Source of the DNA: Sedimenticola sp.
Lineage (GTDB): Bacteria; Pseudomonadota; Gammaproteobacteria; Chromatiales; Chromatiaceae
Assembly (NCBI GenBank): GCA_027023915.1
Contig: JALVUB010000171.1
Location: 1 to 7,159, forward strand
DNA length: 7,159 nucleotides
Direction: 5' to 3'
Of this stretch, positions 1-5,083 are shown piece after piece. Under the pieces are notes generated by a model. That model saw only the letters and a list, made by a program, of their open reading frames with translations, ran no database searches and was not told the DNA's origin. The translations under genes and the position numbers were made by a program. Every line of letters begins with the position of its first letter. Position 1 is the stretch's first letter.

Positions 1-822
1 CACCGCCTCATTGGCGCCGCCATGAGCAGGCCCCCACAACGAGGCGATGCCGGCGGAGATACAGGCAAAGGGATTGGCGCCAGAGCTGCCGGCCAGGCGC
101 ACCGTGGAGGTGGAAGCGTTCTGCTCGTGATCCGCATGGAGGATAAAGAGCAAATCCAGCGCCCGCTCGGCCAGCGGGTCCACCTCGTACTCCTCGCACG
201 GCGTGCCCTTGAGCATGTACATGAAGTTAGCCGCGTAACTCAGGTCGTTGCGCGGATACATGGTGGGCTCGCCGATATTATGCTTGTGGCAGGCCGCGGC
301 GATGGTGGGTGTTTTGGCAATCAGGCGATGCGCGCAGATGTCTCTGTGGCGTGGGTCCATGATATCCAGCGAATCGTGGTAGAACCCGGCCAGAGAACCA
401 ACCACACCCACCATCATGGCCATGGGGTGGGCATCATAGTGATACCCCTCGAAAAAGCGCAACAGCGCTTCGTTCACCATGGTGTGATGGGTGATGATAT
501 TTTTGAAGCGCTCCAGCTCCTCCGCCGTGGGCAGCTCTCCATAGAGGAGCAACCACGCCACCTCGATGAAAGAGCTCTTTTCCGCCAGCTGCTCGATGGG
601 ATAGCCGCGATAGCGCAGGATACCTTTTTCACCGTCGATATAAGTGATGGCGCTGTGGCAGCTGGCGGTGGAAAGGAACCCTGGGTCATAAGTGAAAACC
701 CCCGCCGTGGAATAGAGTTTGCGGATATCAATAGCGTCGGGACCTTCGGTACCGGCGAGCACATCCAGTTCATAACGCTCACCGCCAGGCTCCAGGGTGA
801 CAATGGCTTTCCTGTCAGACAT
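1..822 (-). CDS. gltA: Citrate synthase, N-terminal 274 residues (runs off the window edge)
   Basis: Citrate synthase condenses oxaloacetate with acetyl-CoA to citrate, the entry step of the cytoplasmic TCA cycle. The 274 visible residues align end to end with my memory of E. coli GltA (427 aa), including the N-terminal beta domain of the NADH-sensitive hexameric type. Visible landmarks are YPRNDLSYA (189-197), LHADHEQNAST (228-238) and WGPAHGGANEA (263-273). His267 matches E. coli catalytic His264; the equivalents of His305 and Asp362 lie outside the window. Residues matching the E. coli NADH site are kept (H113, T114, Y148, R166, K170, C209), but Arg109 is replaced by His112. The ATG at 822 is preceded by AGGAG (833-837). 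The gene starts 47 bp after the mdh stop on the same strand, so the two are probably co-transcribed. It is cut off by the window, not visibly broken. Confidence 0.96.
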   Translation of the reverse strand, partial: MSDRKAIVTLEPGGERYELDVLAGTEGPDAIDIRKLYSTAGVFTYDPGFLSTASCHSAITYIDGEKGILRYRGYPIEQLAEKSSFIEVAWLLLYGELPTAEELERFKNIITHHTMVNEALLRFFEGYHYDAHPMAMMVGVVGSLAGFYHDSLDIMDPRHRDICAHRLIAKTPTIAAACHKHNIGEPTMYPRNDLSYAANFMYMLKGTPCEEYEVDPLAERALDLLFILHADHEQNASTSTVRLAGSSGANPFACISAGIASLWGPAHGGANEAV

Positions 823-838
823 GATCTGATCGCTCCTG

Positions 839-854
839 CGGGACGACGGTCCCG
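839..854 (-). other. Short hairpin in the mdh-gltA intergenic space
   Basis: On the minus strand CGGGAC, a CGTC loop and GTCCCG form a perfect 6-bp stem. The gltA Shine-Dalgarno AGGAG begins two bases after the stem. No T-run follows, so this is not an intrinsic terminator. It could be a processing or stabilising structure, or could affect access to the gltA ribosome site. Only the inverted repeat is seen; any role is inference. Confidence 0.3.
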
Positions 855-869
855 GGTCGAATTCTTTTG

Positions 870-1805
870 TCAGCGGGCGCTGTCGGCCAGACGCGCAATG
901 TCGGCGGCCACGGCGCCAGCCGACTCGGCAAAACGGGCCTTCTCCTCCTCAGTGAGGGCCAGCTCCACCACTTCACTCAAGCCGCTGCCATCGAGCGCGC
1001 AGGGCACCCCCATGGCGATGTCCGACTGTCCATATTCGCCTTGGAGGATAGCCACACAGGGCAGCAAACGCCGGCGGTTGCGGGCGATGGCGTCCACCAT
1101 GGCCGCCACCGAAGCGCCGGGCGCGTCATAGGCGCTGGAGTTCTTGCGCAGGGCGAGAATCTCGGCGCCCCCGTCGCGGGTTCTCTGAATTATATCCTGT
1201 ATTTTCCCTTCATCGAGAAAATGGGAGATGGGCACGCCGTTGATGGTACAAAGACGGGGCACCGGCACCATGCTGTCTCCATGCCCCCCCAGCACCAGCG
1301 TGGTGATGTCCCTGACGGAAAAACCGGTCTCCATGGCGATGAAGGTGGCCATGCGCGAGGCGTCCAGCACGCCGGCCTGACCGAATACCCGCCGTCGGGG
1401 CCAGCCCGTTCTTTTCCATGCCCGCCATGTGAGCACATCCACCGGATTGGTGACCATGAGGATCATCGCTTCCGGCGCGTATCGCAACACGTCATCGACG
1501 ATGCCATCGATCACCGCCACATTGGTCTCCAGCACATCGGAGCGGGACATGCCCGGCTTTCGAGGCACGCCGGCGGTGACGACCACCAGCTCGGCACCGG
1601 TCATGGCGGCGGGATCATTGCTACCCCTGACGCCGGTGTCGAAGCCGATCAGCGGCGCGCTTTCCAGGATGTCCAGCGCCACTCCCTGGGGCGCGTCTTC
1701 GCGGATATCGATGAGCACCACTTCACGGCTCACCTCCTGCTCCGCCAGGATCTGGGCGGTGGTTTCACCGACACGGCCGGCACCCACGATGGCGACCTTG
1801 TTCAT
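870..1805 (-). CDS. mdh: Malate dehydrogenase, lactate-dehydrogenase-like type
   Basis: Catalyses NAD-linked interconversion of malate and oxaloacetate in the cytoplasm, supplying citrate synthase, which is encoded next. The 311 residues are the usual length for the LDH-like MDH group, distinct from the enteric Mdh type. The Rossmann motif GAGRVG is at 8-13, with Asp33 at the NAD ribose position. The loop PRKPGMSR (81-88) carries Arg82 and Arg88; an Arg rather than Gln at the first position favours malate over lactate. Asn120, Asp148, Arg151 (LDASR) and catalytic His175 (GGHGD) are all present. The start is well set by AAGGAGGT (1811-1818), five bases before the ATG. It follows the malic enzyme gene after 75 bp with an apparent promoter element, and precedes gltA by 47 bp. 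No damage is seen. Confidence 0.96.
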   Translation of the reverse strand: MNKVAIVGAGRVGETTAQILAEQEVSREVVLIDIREDAPQGVALDILESAPLIGFDTGVRGSNDPAAMTGAELVVVTAGVPRKPGMSRSDVLETNVAVIDGIVDDVLRYAPEAMILMVTNPVDVLTWRAWKRTGWPRRRVFGQAGVLDASRMATFIAMETGFSVRDITTLVLGGHGDSMVPVPRLCTINGVPISHFLDEGKIQDIIQRTRDGGAEILALRKNSSAYDAPGASVAAMVDAIARNRRRLLPCVAILQGEYGQSDIAMGVPCALDGSGLSEVVELALTEEEKARFAESAGAVAADIARLADSAR

Positions 1806-1838
1806 CCTCCACCTCCTTATCTTGTCGGCTTTTTATCG

Positions 1839-1847
1839 ACTATAGCA
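1839..1847 (-). promoter_or_regulatory. Extended -10 promoter element before mdh
   Basis: The minus strand reads TGCTATAGT, an extended -10 (TGn followed by TATAGT, five of six to consensus), in the 75-bp gap between the malic enzyme stop and mdh. Transcription would begin near 1832 and leave a leader of about 26 bases containing the strong mdh ribosome site. No good -35 lies 16-18 bp upstream, which extended -10 promoters tolerate. This would let mdh-gltA be expressed independently of the malic enzyme gene. Confidence 0.45.
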
Positions 1848-1880
1848 TTTGCGTCGGCAGGCGGCGGTCTCAACGGAATT

Positions 1881-3158
1881 TCAAACAAACCGTTCCATGG
1901 GCGGATAATGGTCCGGCCAGTCGCTTCTAGCCACGCCGGTTCGGATGGCAGCGGCGGCCACCGCCGGCGGCACCACCTCCCGCAGGCGCGGATCGAGCGG
2001 CTTGGGCAGAATGTAGTCGGGACCGGACTCCAGCGCATCGAGACCGTAGGCCGCCAATACCTGTTCCGGCACCGGCTGATGGGTCAGCTCTTTCAACGCA
2101 TGGACCGCGGCGATCTGCATCTCCTCGTTAATGCAGCAGGCGCGCACGTCCAAAGCGCCACGGAAAATAAAGGGAAAGCCCAATACATTGTTCACCTGGT
2201 TGGGATAATCAGAACGGCCCGTGGCCATGATGAGGTCATCGCGCACCTGCAAGGCCACCTCGGGCCGGATCTCCGGCACCGGGTTGGAGAGGGCGAAGAC
2301 CACGGGACGTTCGGCCATGGAAGCCAGCATCTGGGGCGTGACCAGATCAGGGCCGGAAACGCCGATGAAGACATCGGCACCCTCCATGGCATCCGCCAGG
2401 GTGCGCCTGTCGGTATCTGCCGCCACACTCCATTTGTAAGGGTTGAGACCCTGCCGTCCGGTGTGAATCACCCCCTGCCTGTCGATGGAGAGAATGTTGT
2501 TCCTGTGGGCGCCCATGGCACACAACAATCTTACCGCCGCGATGCCGGCGGCGCCGGCGCCGAGTACCACGATGCGGGCCTCTTCAAGCTTCTTGCCCTG
2601 GTGCTCCAAGGCGTTGAGCAGTCCCGCGCAGATGATGATGGCGGTACCATGCTGATCGTCATGAAAGACGGGAATGTCCAGTCGCTCAATCAGCGCCTGC
2701 TCGATCTCGAAACAGTGGGGCGCCGCGATGTCCTCAAGATTAATGCCGCCAAAAGTGGGAGCGATGCGCGCCACCGTCTCCACAAACTCCTGGGGCGTCT
2801 CCGCTTCCACCTCAATGTCGAATACATCGATGCCGGCGAAATGCTTGAACAACACCGCCTTGCCTTCCATTACCGGCTTGCCCGCCAGGGCGCCGGTTTT
2901 ACCCAGCCCGAGCACGGCGGTGCCGTCGGTAATCACCGCCACAAGATTACCTTTTGCGGTGTAGCGATAGGCCGCGCCCGGATCTTCGACGATACGGCGC
3001 ACCGGCTCGGCCACTCCCGGGGTGTAGGCCAGCGCCAGATCCCGCTGGGTATCGGTGGGCTTGGTGACCTGAATACTGATTTTTCCCGGCACCGGGCCAG
3101 CGTGATAGGCCAACGCATCCCGGTTGATTTCGGCATCGAAATCTTCACTGTTACTCAT
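1881..3158 (-). CDS. maeB: Malic enzyme, short MaeB-like form without phosphotransacetylase domain
   Basis: Oxidatively decarboxylates malate to pyruvate and CO2, yielding NAD(P)H. The 425 residues match the malic-enzyme half of E. coli MaeB (about 759 aa), which carries an additional phosphotransacetylase-like C-terminal half that is absent here. The N-terminal domain has VPGKI (23-27), TQRDLALAYTPGVAEP (37-52) with catalytic Tyr45, and EGKAVLFK (98-105) with the probable base Lys100. Metal ligands are Glu142-Asp143 and Asp167/Asp168 in FHDDQHGTA. The cofactor fold has GAGAAG (200-205) with Asp226 after the second strand, so NAD versus NADP cannot be settled by eye. The frame stays open upstream to 3377, but that part antisenses nothing known, overlaps rpmE and looks non-coding. 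The ATG at 3158 has AGGAGG (3166-3171) seven bases upstream. The gene sits directly behind the rpmE terminator and ahead of mdh-gltA. Confidence 0.94.
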   Translation of the reverse strand: MSNSEDFDAEINRDALAYHAGPVPGKISIQVTKPTDTQRDLALAYTPGVAEPVRRIVEDPGAAYRYTAKGNLVAVITDGTAVLGLGKTGALAGKPVMEGKAVLFKHFAGIDVFDIEVEAETPQEFVETVARIAPTFGGINLEDIAAPHCFEIEQALIERLDIPVFHDDQHGTAIIICAGLLNALEHQGKKLEEARIVVLGAGAAGIAAVRLLCAMGAHRNNILSIDRQGVIHTGRQGLNPYKWSVAADTDRRTLADAMEGADVFIGVSGPDLVTPQMLASMAERPVVFALSNPVPEIRPEVALQVRDDLIMATGRSDYPNQVNNVLGFPFIFRGALDVRACCINEEMQIAAVHALKELTHQPVPEQVLAAYGLDALESGPDYILPKPLDPRLREVVPPAVAAAAIRTGVARSDWPDHYPPMERFV

Positions 3159-3165
3159 CAGGGTG

Positions 3166-3171
3166 CCTCCT
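3166..3171 (-). promoter_or_regulatory. Ribosome binding site that fixes the malic enzyme start
   Basis: AGGAGG on the minus strand lies seven bases before the ATG at 3158. It selects this start over the 73-codon in-frame extension reaching 3377, which overlaps rpmE and has no malic-enzyme similarity. The site lies only a few bases beyond the end of the rpmE terminator T-run. Confidence 0.85.
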
Positions 3172-3176
3172 GCGGA

Positions 3177-3203
3177 AATGAAAAAGGCGCCCTGCGGGCG
3201 CCT
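3177..3203 (-). terminator. Intrinsic terminator after rpmE
   Basis: On the minus strand a perfect 8-bp GC-rich stem (AGGCGCCC, loop GCA, GGGCGCCT; 3196-3203 pairing with 3185-3192) is followed by TTTTTCATTT. This is a canonical Rho-independent terminator beginning about 25 bases after the rpmE stop. It ends a handful of bases before the malic enzyme Shine-Dalgarno, so transcripts from the rpmE promoter should largely stop before maeB. Confidence 0.9.
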
Positions 3204-3228
3204 CCGTGCTGCATAAGCGGCAGGGAAA

Positions 3229-3429
3229 TCACCGCCCGTAACGCTTGCGGAACTTGTCCACGCGACCGGCGGTGTCCACGATCTTCTGCTGGCCAGTGTA
3301 GAAGGGATGACAGGCCGAACACACTTCCACGTGCAAATCCTTGCACAGAGTGGAACGGGTCTCGAAGCTGTTGCCACAGCTACAGGTCACCTTGATCTCA
3401 CAATAATCGGGATGGATGTCTGCTTTCAT
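3229..3429 (-). CDS. rpmE: 50S ribosomal protein bL31, zinc-binding form
   Basis: Component of the large ribosomal subunit that contributes to the bridge between subunits. The 66 residues are a near-canonical bL31: it begins MKADIHPDY and ends KFRKRYGR. Cys16, Cys18, Cys37 and Cys40 form the CxC...CxxC zinc site of the zinc-dependent (C+) form, which is replaced by cysteine-free paralogues during zinc starvation in some bacteria. The start at 3429 has GGAG (3436-3439) six bases upstream. The gene is a self-contained unit: a strong promoter overlaps the end of rof upstream, and an intrinsic terminator follows. E. coli rpmE has been reported to be autogenously controlled. The leader of about 65 bases with a hairpin makes something similar possible here, which is inference. 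Confidence 0.98.
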   Translation of the reverse strand: MKADIHPDYCEIKVTCSCGNSFETRSTLCKDLHVEVCSACHPFYTGQQKIVDTAGRVDKFRKRYGR

Positions 3430-3474
3430 CTCCTTCTCCGGCCCGGGGCCGCCTTCTTTGCTGAAAAGTAGAAC

Positions 3475-3489
3475 TGGCGCGTGGCGCCA
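3475..3489 (-). other. Hairpin in the rpmE leader
   Basis: The minus strand carries TGGCGC, loop CAC, GCGCCA, a perfect 6-bp stem inside the predicted rpmE leader, starting about five bases after the predicted transcription start. It is followed by GTTCTACTTTTC, only weakly T-rich. It could stabilise the 5' end, take part in L31 feedback control, or act as a weak terminator for hemW-rof transcripts. The stem is seen; its role is not known. Confidence 0.35.
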
Positions 3490-3500
3490 AGGAACCGTGA

Positions 3501-3529
3501 ATTATAGGGGGACAACATAGCTCCGTCAA
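3501..3529 (-). promoter_or_regulatory. Sigma-70 promoter of rpmE
   Basis: On the minus strand TTGACG (3524-3529, five of six to the -35 consensus) is separated by exactly 17 bp from TATAAT (3501-3506, perfect -10). Transcription should start near 3494, giving rpmE a leader of about 65 bases. The -35 hexamer contains the TGA stop of rof, so the promoter starts exactly where the hemW-rof pair ends. A strong vegetative promoter suits a ribosomal protein gene. Confidence 0.85.
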
Positions 3530-3765
3530 CAACCCTCCTCGAAACCGATGATGTGGTCCAGGCGCACTTCCAGGCTGCCCCGCCCCTCTTTCAGCCTCAG
3601 ATACTCGGCACCTCGGCGGGTGAAAACATCCACCACCCGACCACGGACCCGATGATCTTTTTCGGCCTCGTCGCGGTAATGGAGCACCACCCGGGCACGG
3701 CGCATGGCCAACAATTCGTAGCGGCTGTGGAGACCGCAATCGATGGGCTTGTAGTCGCTTTTCAT
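3526..3765 (-). CDS. rof: Rho-binding antiterminator (Rof/YaeO family)
   Basis: Rof proteins are small cytoplasmic inhibitors that bind the Rho termination factor and interfere with its RNA binding, lowering Rho-dependent termination. The 79 residues share the family signature as I recall it from E. coli Rof (about 84 aa): YKPIDC (5-10, cf. YxPIxC), ELLA (17-20), EYLRL (54-58) and RLDHIIGF (68-75, cf. RLDxIxxF), in the same order and spacing. The start overlaps the hemW stop as ATGA (3762-3765), so its translation is probably coupled to hemW and no separate ribosome site is needed. The rpmE promoter begins at its stop codon. Identification rests on motif resemblance; a degenerate or differently specialised member of the family is possible. 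The final Cys79 is not a family feature I know of. Confidence 0.82.
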   Translation of the reverse strand: MKSDYKPIDCGLHSRYELLAMRRARVVLHYRDEAEKDHRVRGRVVDVFTRRGAEYLRLKEGRGSLEVRLDHIIGFEEGC

Positions 3766-4880
3766 GTTTCAAAACAGAGCAGCAGATCGTTGAGCAGATC
3801 CAGCCCCCTGGGGGTGGCCTGCAACCGGTCCGACACCATCAGCTTCAGCTCACGGGCGCGCGACAAGCCGGGCTCAAGCTGGGATAGGGGCAATCCGGTC
3901 CGTTGGTGGAAAGCTTCATGGCTCACCCCGTCCACCAGACGCAGGGCGTTGAGCAGGAATTCCAACGCCAGCTCACGACCAGCCACCTTGCGCTCGCCAC
4001 CCCGCCGCGGATCTTGCTGATATCGTTGCGGCTGTCGCACCTTCCAGTAACGCAGCACGCCTTCGTCACTCCGCTTGCCGTGGGCGCCGGCGCCGATGCC
4101 GATATAGTCACCAAACCGCCAGTAGTTAAGATTATGCCGGCACTGACGGCCAGGCCGGGCCCAGGCAGAGATCTCGTAGCGCCGGAAACCCGCCGAGGCC
4201 AGCAGCGCAGCGCCTTCTTCCTGCATCCGCCACAGTGTTTCTTCATCGGGCAAGGGTGGCGGCTGATGAGCAAAAGCGGTGTTGGGCTCCAGGGTGAGCT
4301 GATACCAGGAGAGGTGCTCCGGCTTCAGGGCAAGGGCCTGTTCCAGATCGGCCATGGCCTGGTCCACACCTTGCTCCGGCAGGCCGAACATCAAATCCAG
4401 GTTGATGTTGTCGAAGCCCGCCACGCGTGCCCGCCCCACCGCCCGGCGCGCCTGCTCCGCGTCATGAATGCGACTGAGCCGTTGCAACATCCGGTTGGAA
4501 AAGGACTGCACGCCCAGTGAAAGACGATTTACCCCCGCCTGCCGATAAGCTCGAAAATTGTCCGCGTCGGCGGTGCCGGGGTTGGCCTCCAGGGTGATCT
4601 CCACGTGGGGCGCCAGGACCATGCGCTGTCGCATGCCGTCCAGCAACCGGGCGATGGCCTCCCCGGAAAAGAGGCTGGGCGTGCCACCACCGATGAAAAT
4701 GCTCTCCAGGGGGCGGGGCGCGATGCCGGCAAGCTCTAGATCGAGATCACGAAGCAGCGCTGCCATATAGCCTTTTTCGTCCAGCACGCCGCGCAGGGGA
4801 TGGGAGTTGAAATCGCAATAGGGACATTTGCGCAGGCACCAGGGGAGGTGCACGTAGAGGCTCAGGGGCACCCGAATCAC
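3762..4880 (-). CDS. hemW: Radical SAM heme chaperone HemW
   Basis: HemW, formerly annotated as an oxygen-independent coproporphyrinogen III oxidase-like protein (YggW), binds heme and delivers it to membrane respiratory enzymes. It carries a 4Fe-4S cluster and binds S-adenosylmethionine. The cluster motif is CLRKCPYCDF (15-24) with Cys15, Cys19 and Cys22; the Phe two residues after the last Cys, with no fourth Cys, is the HemW pattern as opposed to HemN. GGGTPSL (64-70) is the SAM-binding segment, and HNLNYW (249-254) is a HemW hallmark. The 372 residues compare with 378 in E. coli. The start is a GTG at 4880, chosen because similarity begins there and an in-frame stop lies upstream at 4929. 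No Shine-Dalgarno is visible, and a strong hairpin lies just upstream. It overlaps rof at its end. Confidence 0.95.
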   Translation of the reverse strand: MIRVPLSLYVHLPWCLRKCPYCDFNSHPLRGVLDEKGYMAALLRDLDLELAGIAPRPLESIFIGGGTPSLFSGEAIARLLDGMRQRMVLAPHVEITLEANPGTADADNFRAYRQAGVNRLSLGVQSFSNRMLQRLSRIHDAEQARRAVGRARVAGFDNINLDLMFGLPEQGVDQAMADLEQALALKPEHLSWYQLTLEPNTAFAHQPPPLPDEETLWRMQEEGAALLASAGFRRYEISAWARPGRQCRHNLNYWRFGDYIGIGAGAHGKRSDEGVLRYWKVRQPQRYQQDPRRGGERKVAGRELALEFLLNALRLVDGVSHEAFHQRTGLPLSQLEPGLSRARELKLMVSDRLQATPRGLDLLNDLLLCFET

Positions 4881-4894
4881 GGCCGGTAGAAGGG

Positions 4895-4911
4895 GGCCGG
4901 GCGGCCCGGCC
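4895..4911 (-). other. Strong GC hairpin just upstream of hemW
   Basis: The minus strand reads GGCCGGG, loop CCG, CCCGGCC, a perfect 7-bp all-GC stem whose 3' side ends 14 bases before the hemW GTG. It is followed by CCCTTCTACC, not a real T-run, so termination is unlikely. Its place where a ribosome site would be expected suggests limited translation initiation or mRNA stabilisation. The structure is seen; the effect is inference. Confidence 0.4.
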
Positions 4912-4915
4912 TCTA

Positions 4916-5078
4916 GGGAACCTCTGATTTAATCCATGAACGCGCATCTTGTCCCCCTCCGGCCCGATTACTGCGTTGAAGTTCTTGCCAATAGCTCGCT
5001 ATTGGCTGCGAACTTCGCCTTGTACTCGAACCGGAGGAGAACAATCTGCTTCGTCCAGGATTAAATCAGAGGTTTCCC
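4916..5078. mobile_element. 163-bp near-palindromic MITE-like element
   Basis: The terminal inverted repeats are 20 bp (4916-4935, GGGAACCTCTGATTTAATCC) and 21 bp (5058-5078). They are identical except for one extra A in the right copy. Inner arms are also mirrored: 4955-4970 resembles the reverse complement of 5024-5040, both with CTCCGG-type cores. The centre is a hairpin, GCCAATAGC (4987-4995) with GCTATTGGC (4998-5006), flanked by GAAGTTC (4978-4984) and GAACTTC (5010-5016). The whole unit is symmetric about 4997. It has no coding content of its own. Long terminal repeats, full-length symmetry and small size fit a non-autonomous miniature transposable element or dispersed palindromic repeat. 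I see no clear target duplication. It lies five bases beyond the TRAP receptor stop codon and 35 bp before hemW. When transcribed it should fold into one long hairpin. Confidence 0.75.
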
Positions 5079-5083
5079 AGGGA

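Noticed and set aside
22..1131. 369-codon plus-strand frame over gltA and the end of mdh
   Set aside because: Antisense shadow of well-conserved genes; composition is atypical and no motif is seen.
1839..1873. TTGAGA as a -35 partner for the mdh -10 element
   Set aside because: The spacer to TATAGT is 23 bp, too long for a sigma-70 promoter; only the extended -10 is kept.
3159..3377. 73-codon N-terminal extension of the malic enzyme
   Set aside because: It overlaps rpmE and its terminator in another frame and has no malic-enzyme similarity, and the ATG at 3158 has an excellent ribosome site.
867..3395. 842-codon open frame on the plus strand across mdh and the malic enzyme gene
   Set aside because: It is antisense to two clearly identified enzymes and also runs through their intergenic space and the rpmE terminator. 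Its product is His/Gly/Arg-rich with no recognisable domain, as expected of a complementary frame in GC-rich coding DNA.
3440..3451. GGCCCCGGGCC palindrome next to the rpmE ribosome site
   Set aside because: There is essentially no loop, so it cannot form a normal hairpin, and short GC palindromes are expected by chance at this base composition.
4911..5083. Target-site duplication flanking the palindromic element
   Set aside because: The flanking bases (CTCTA on the left, AGGGA on the right) do not match as a direct repeat under the edges I tried.
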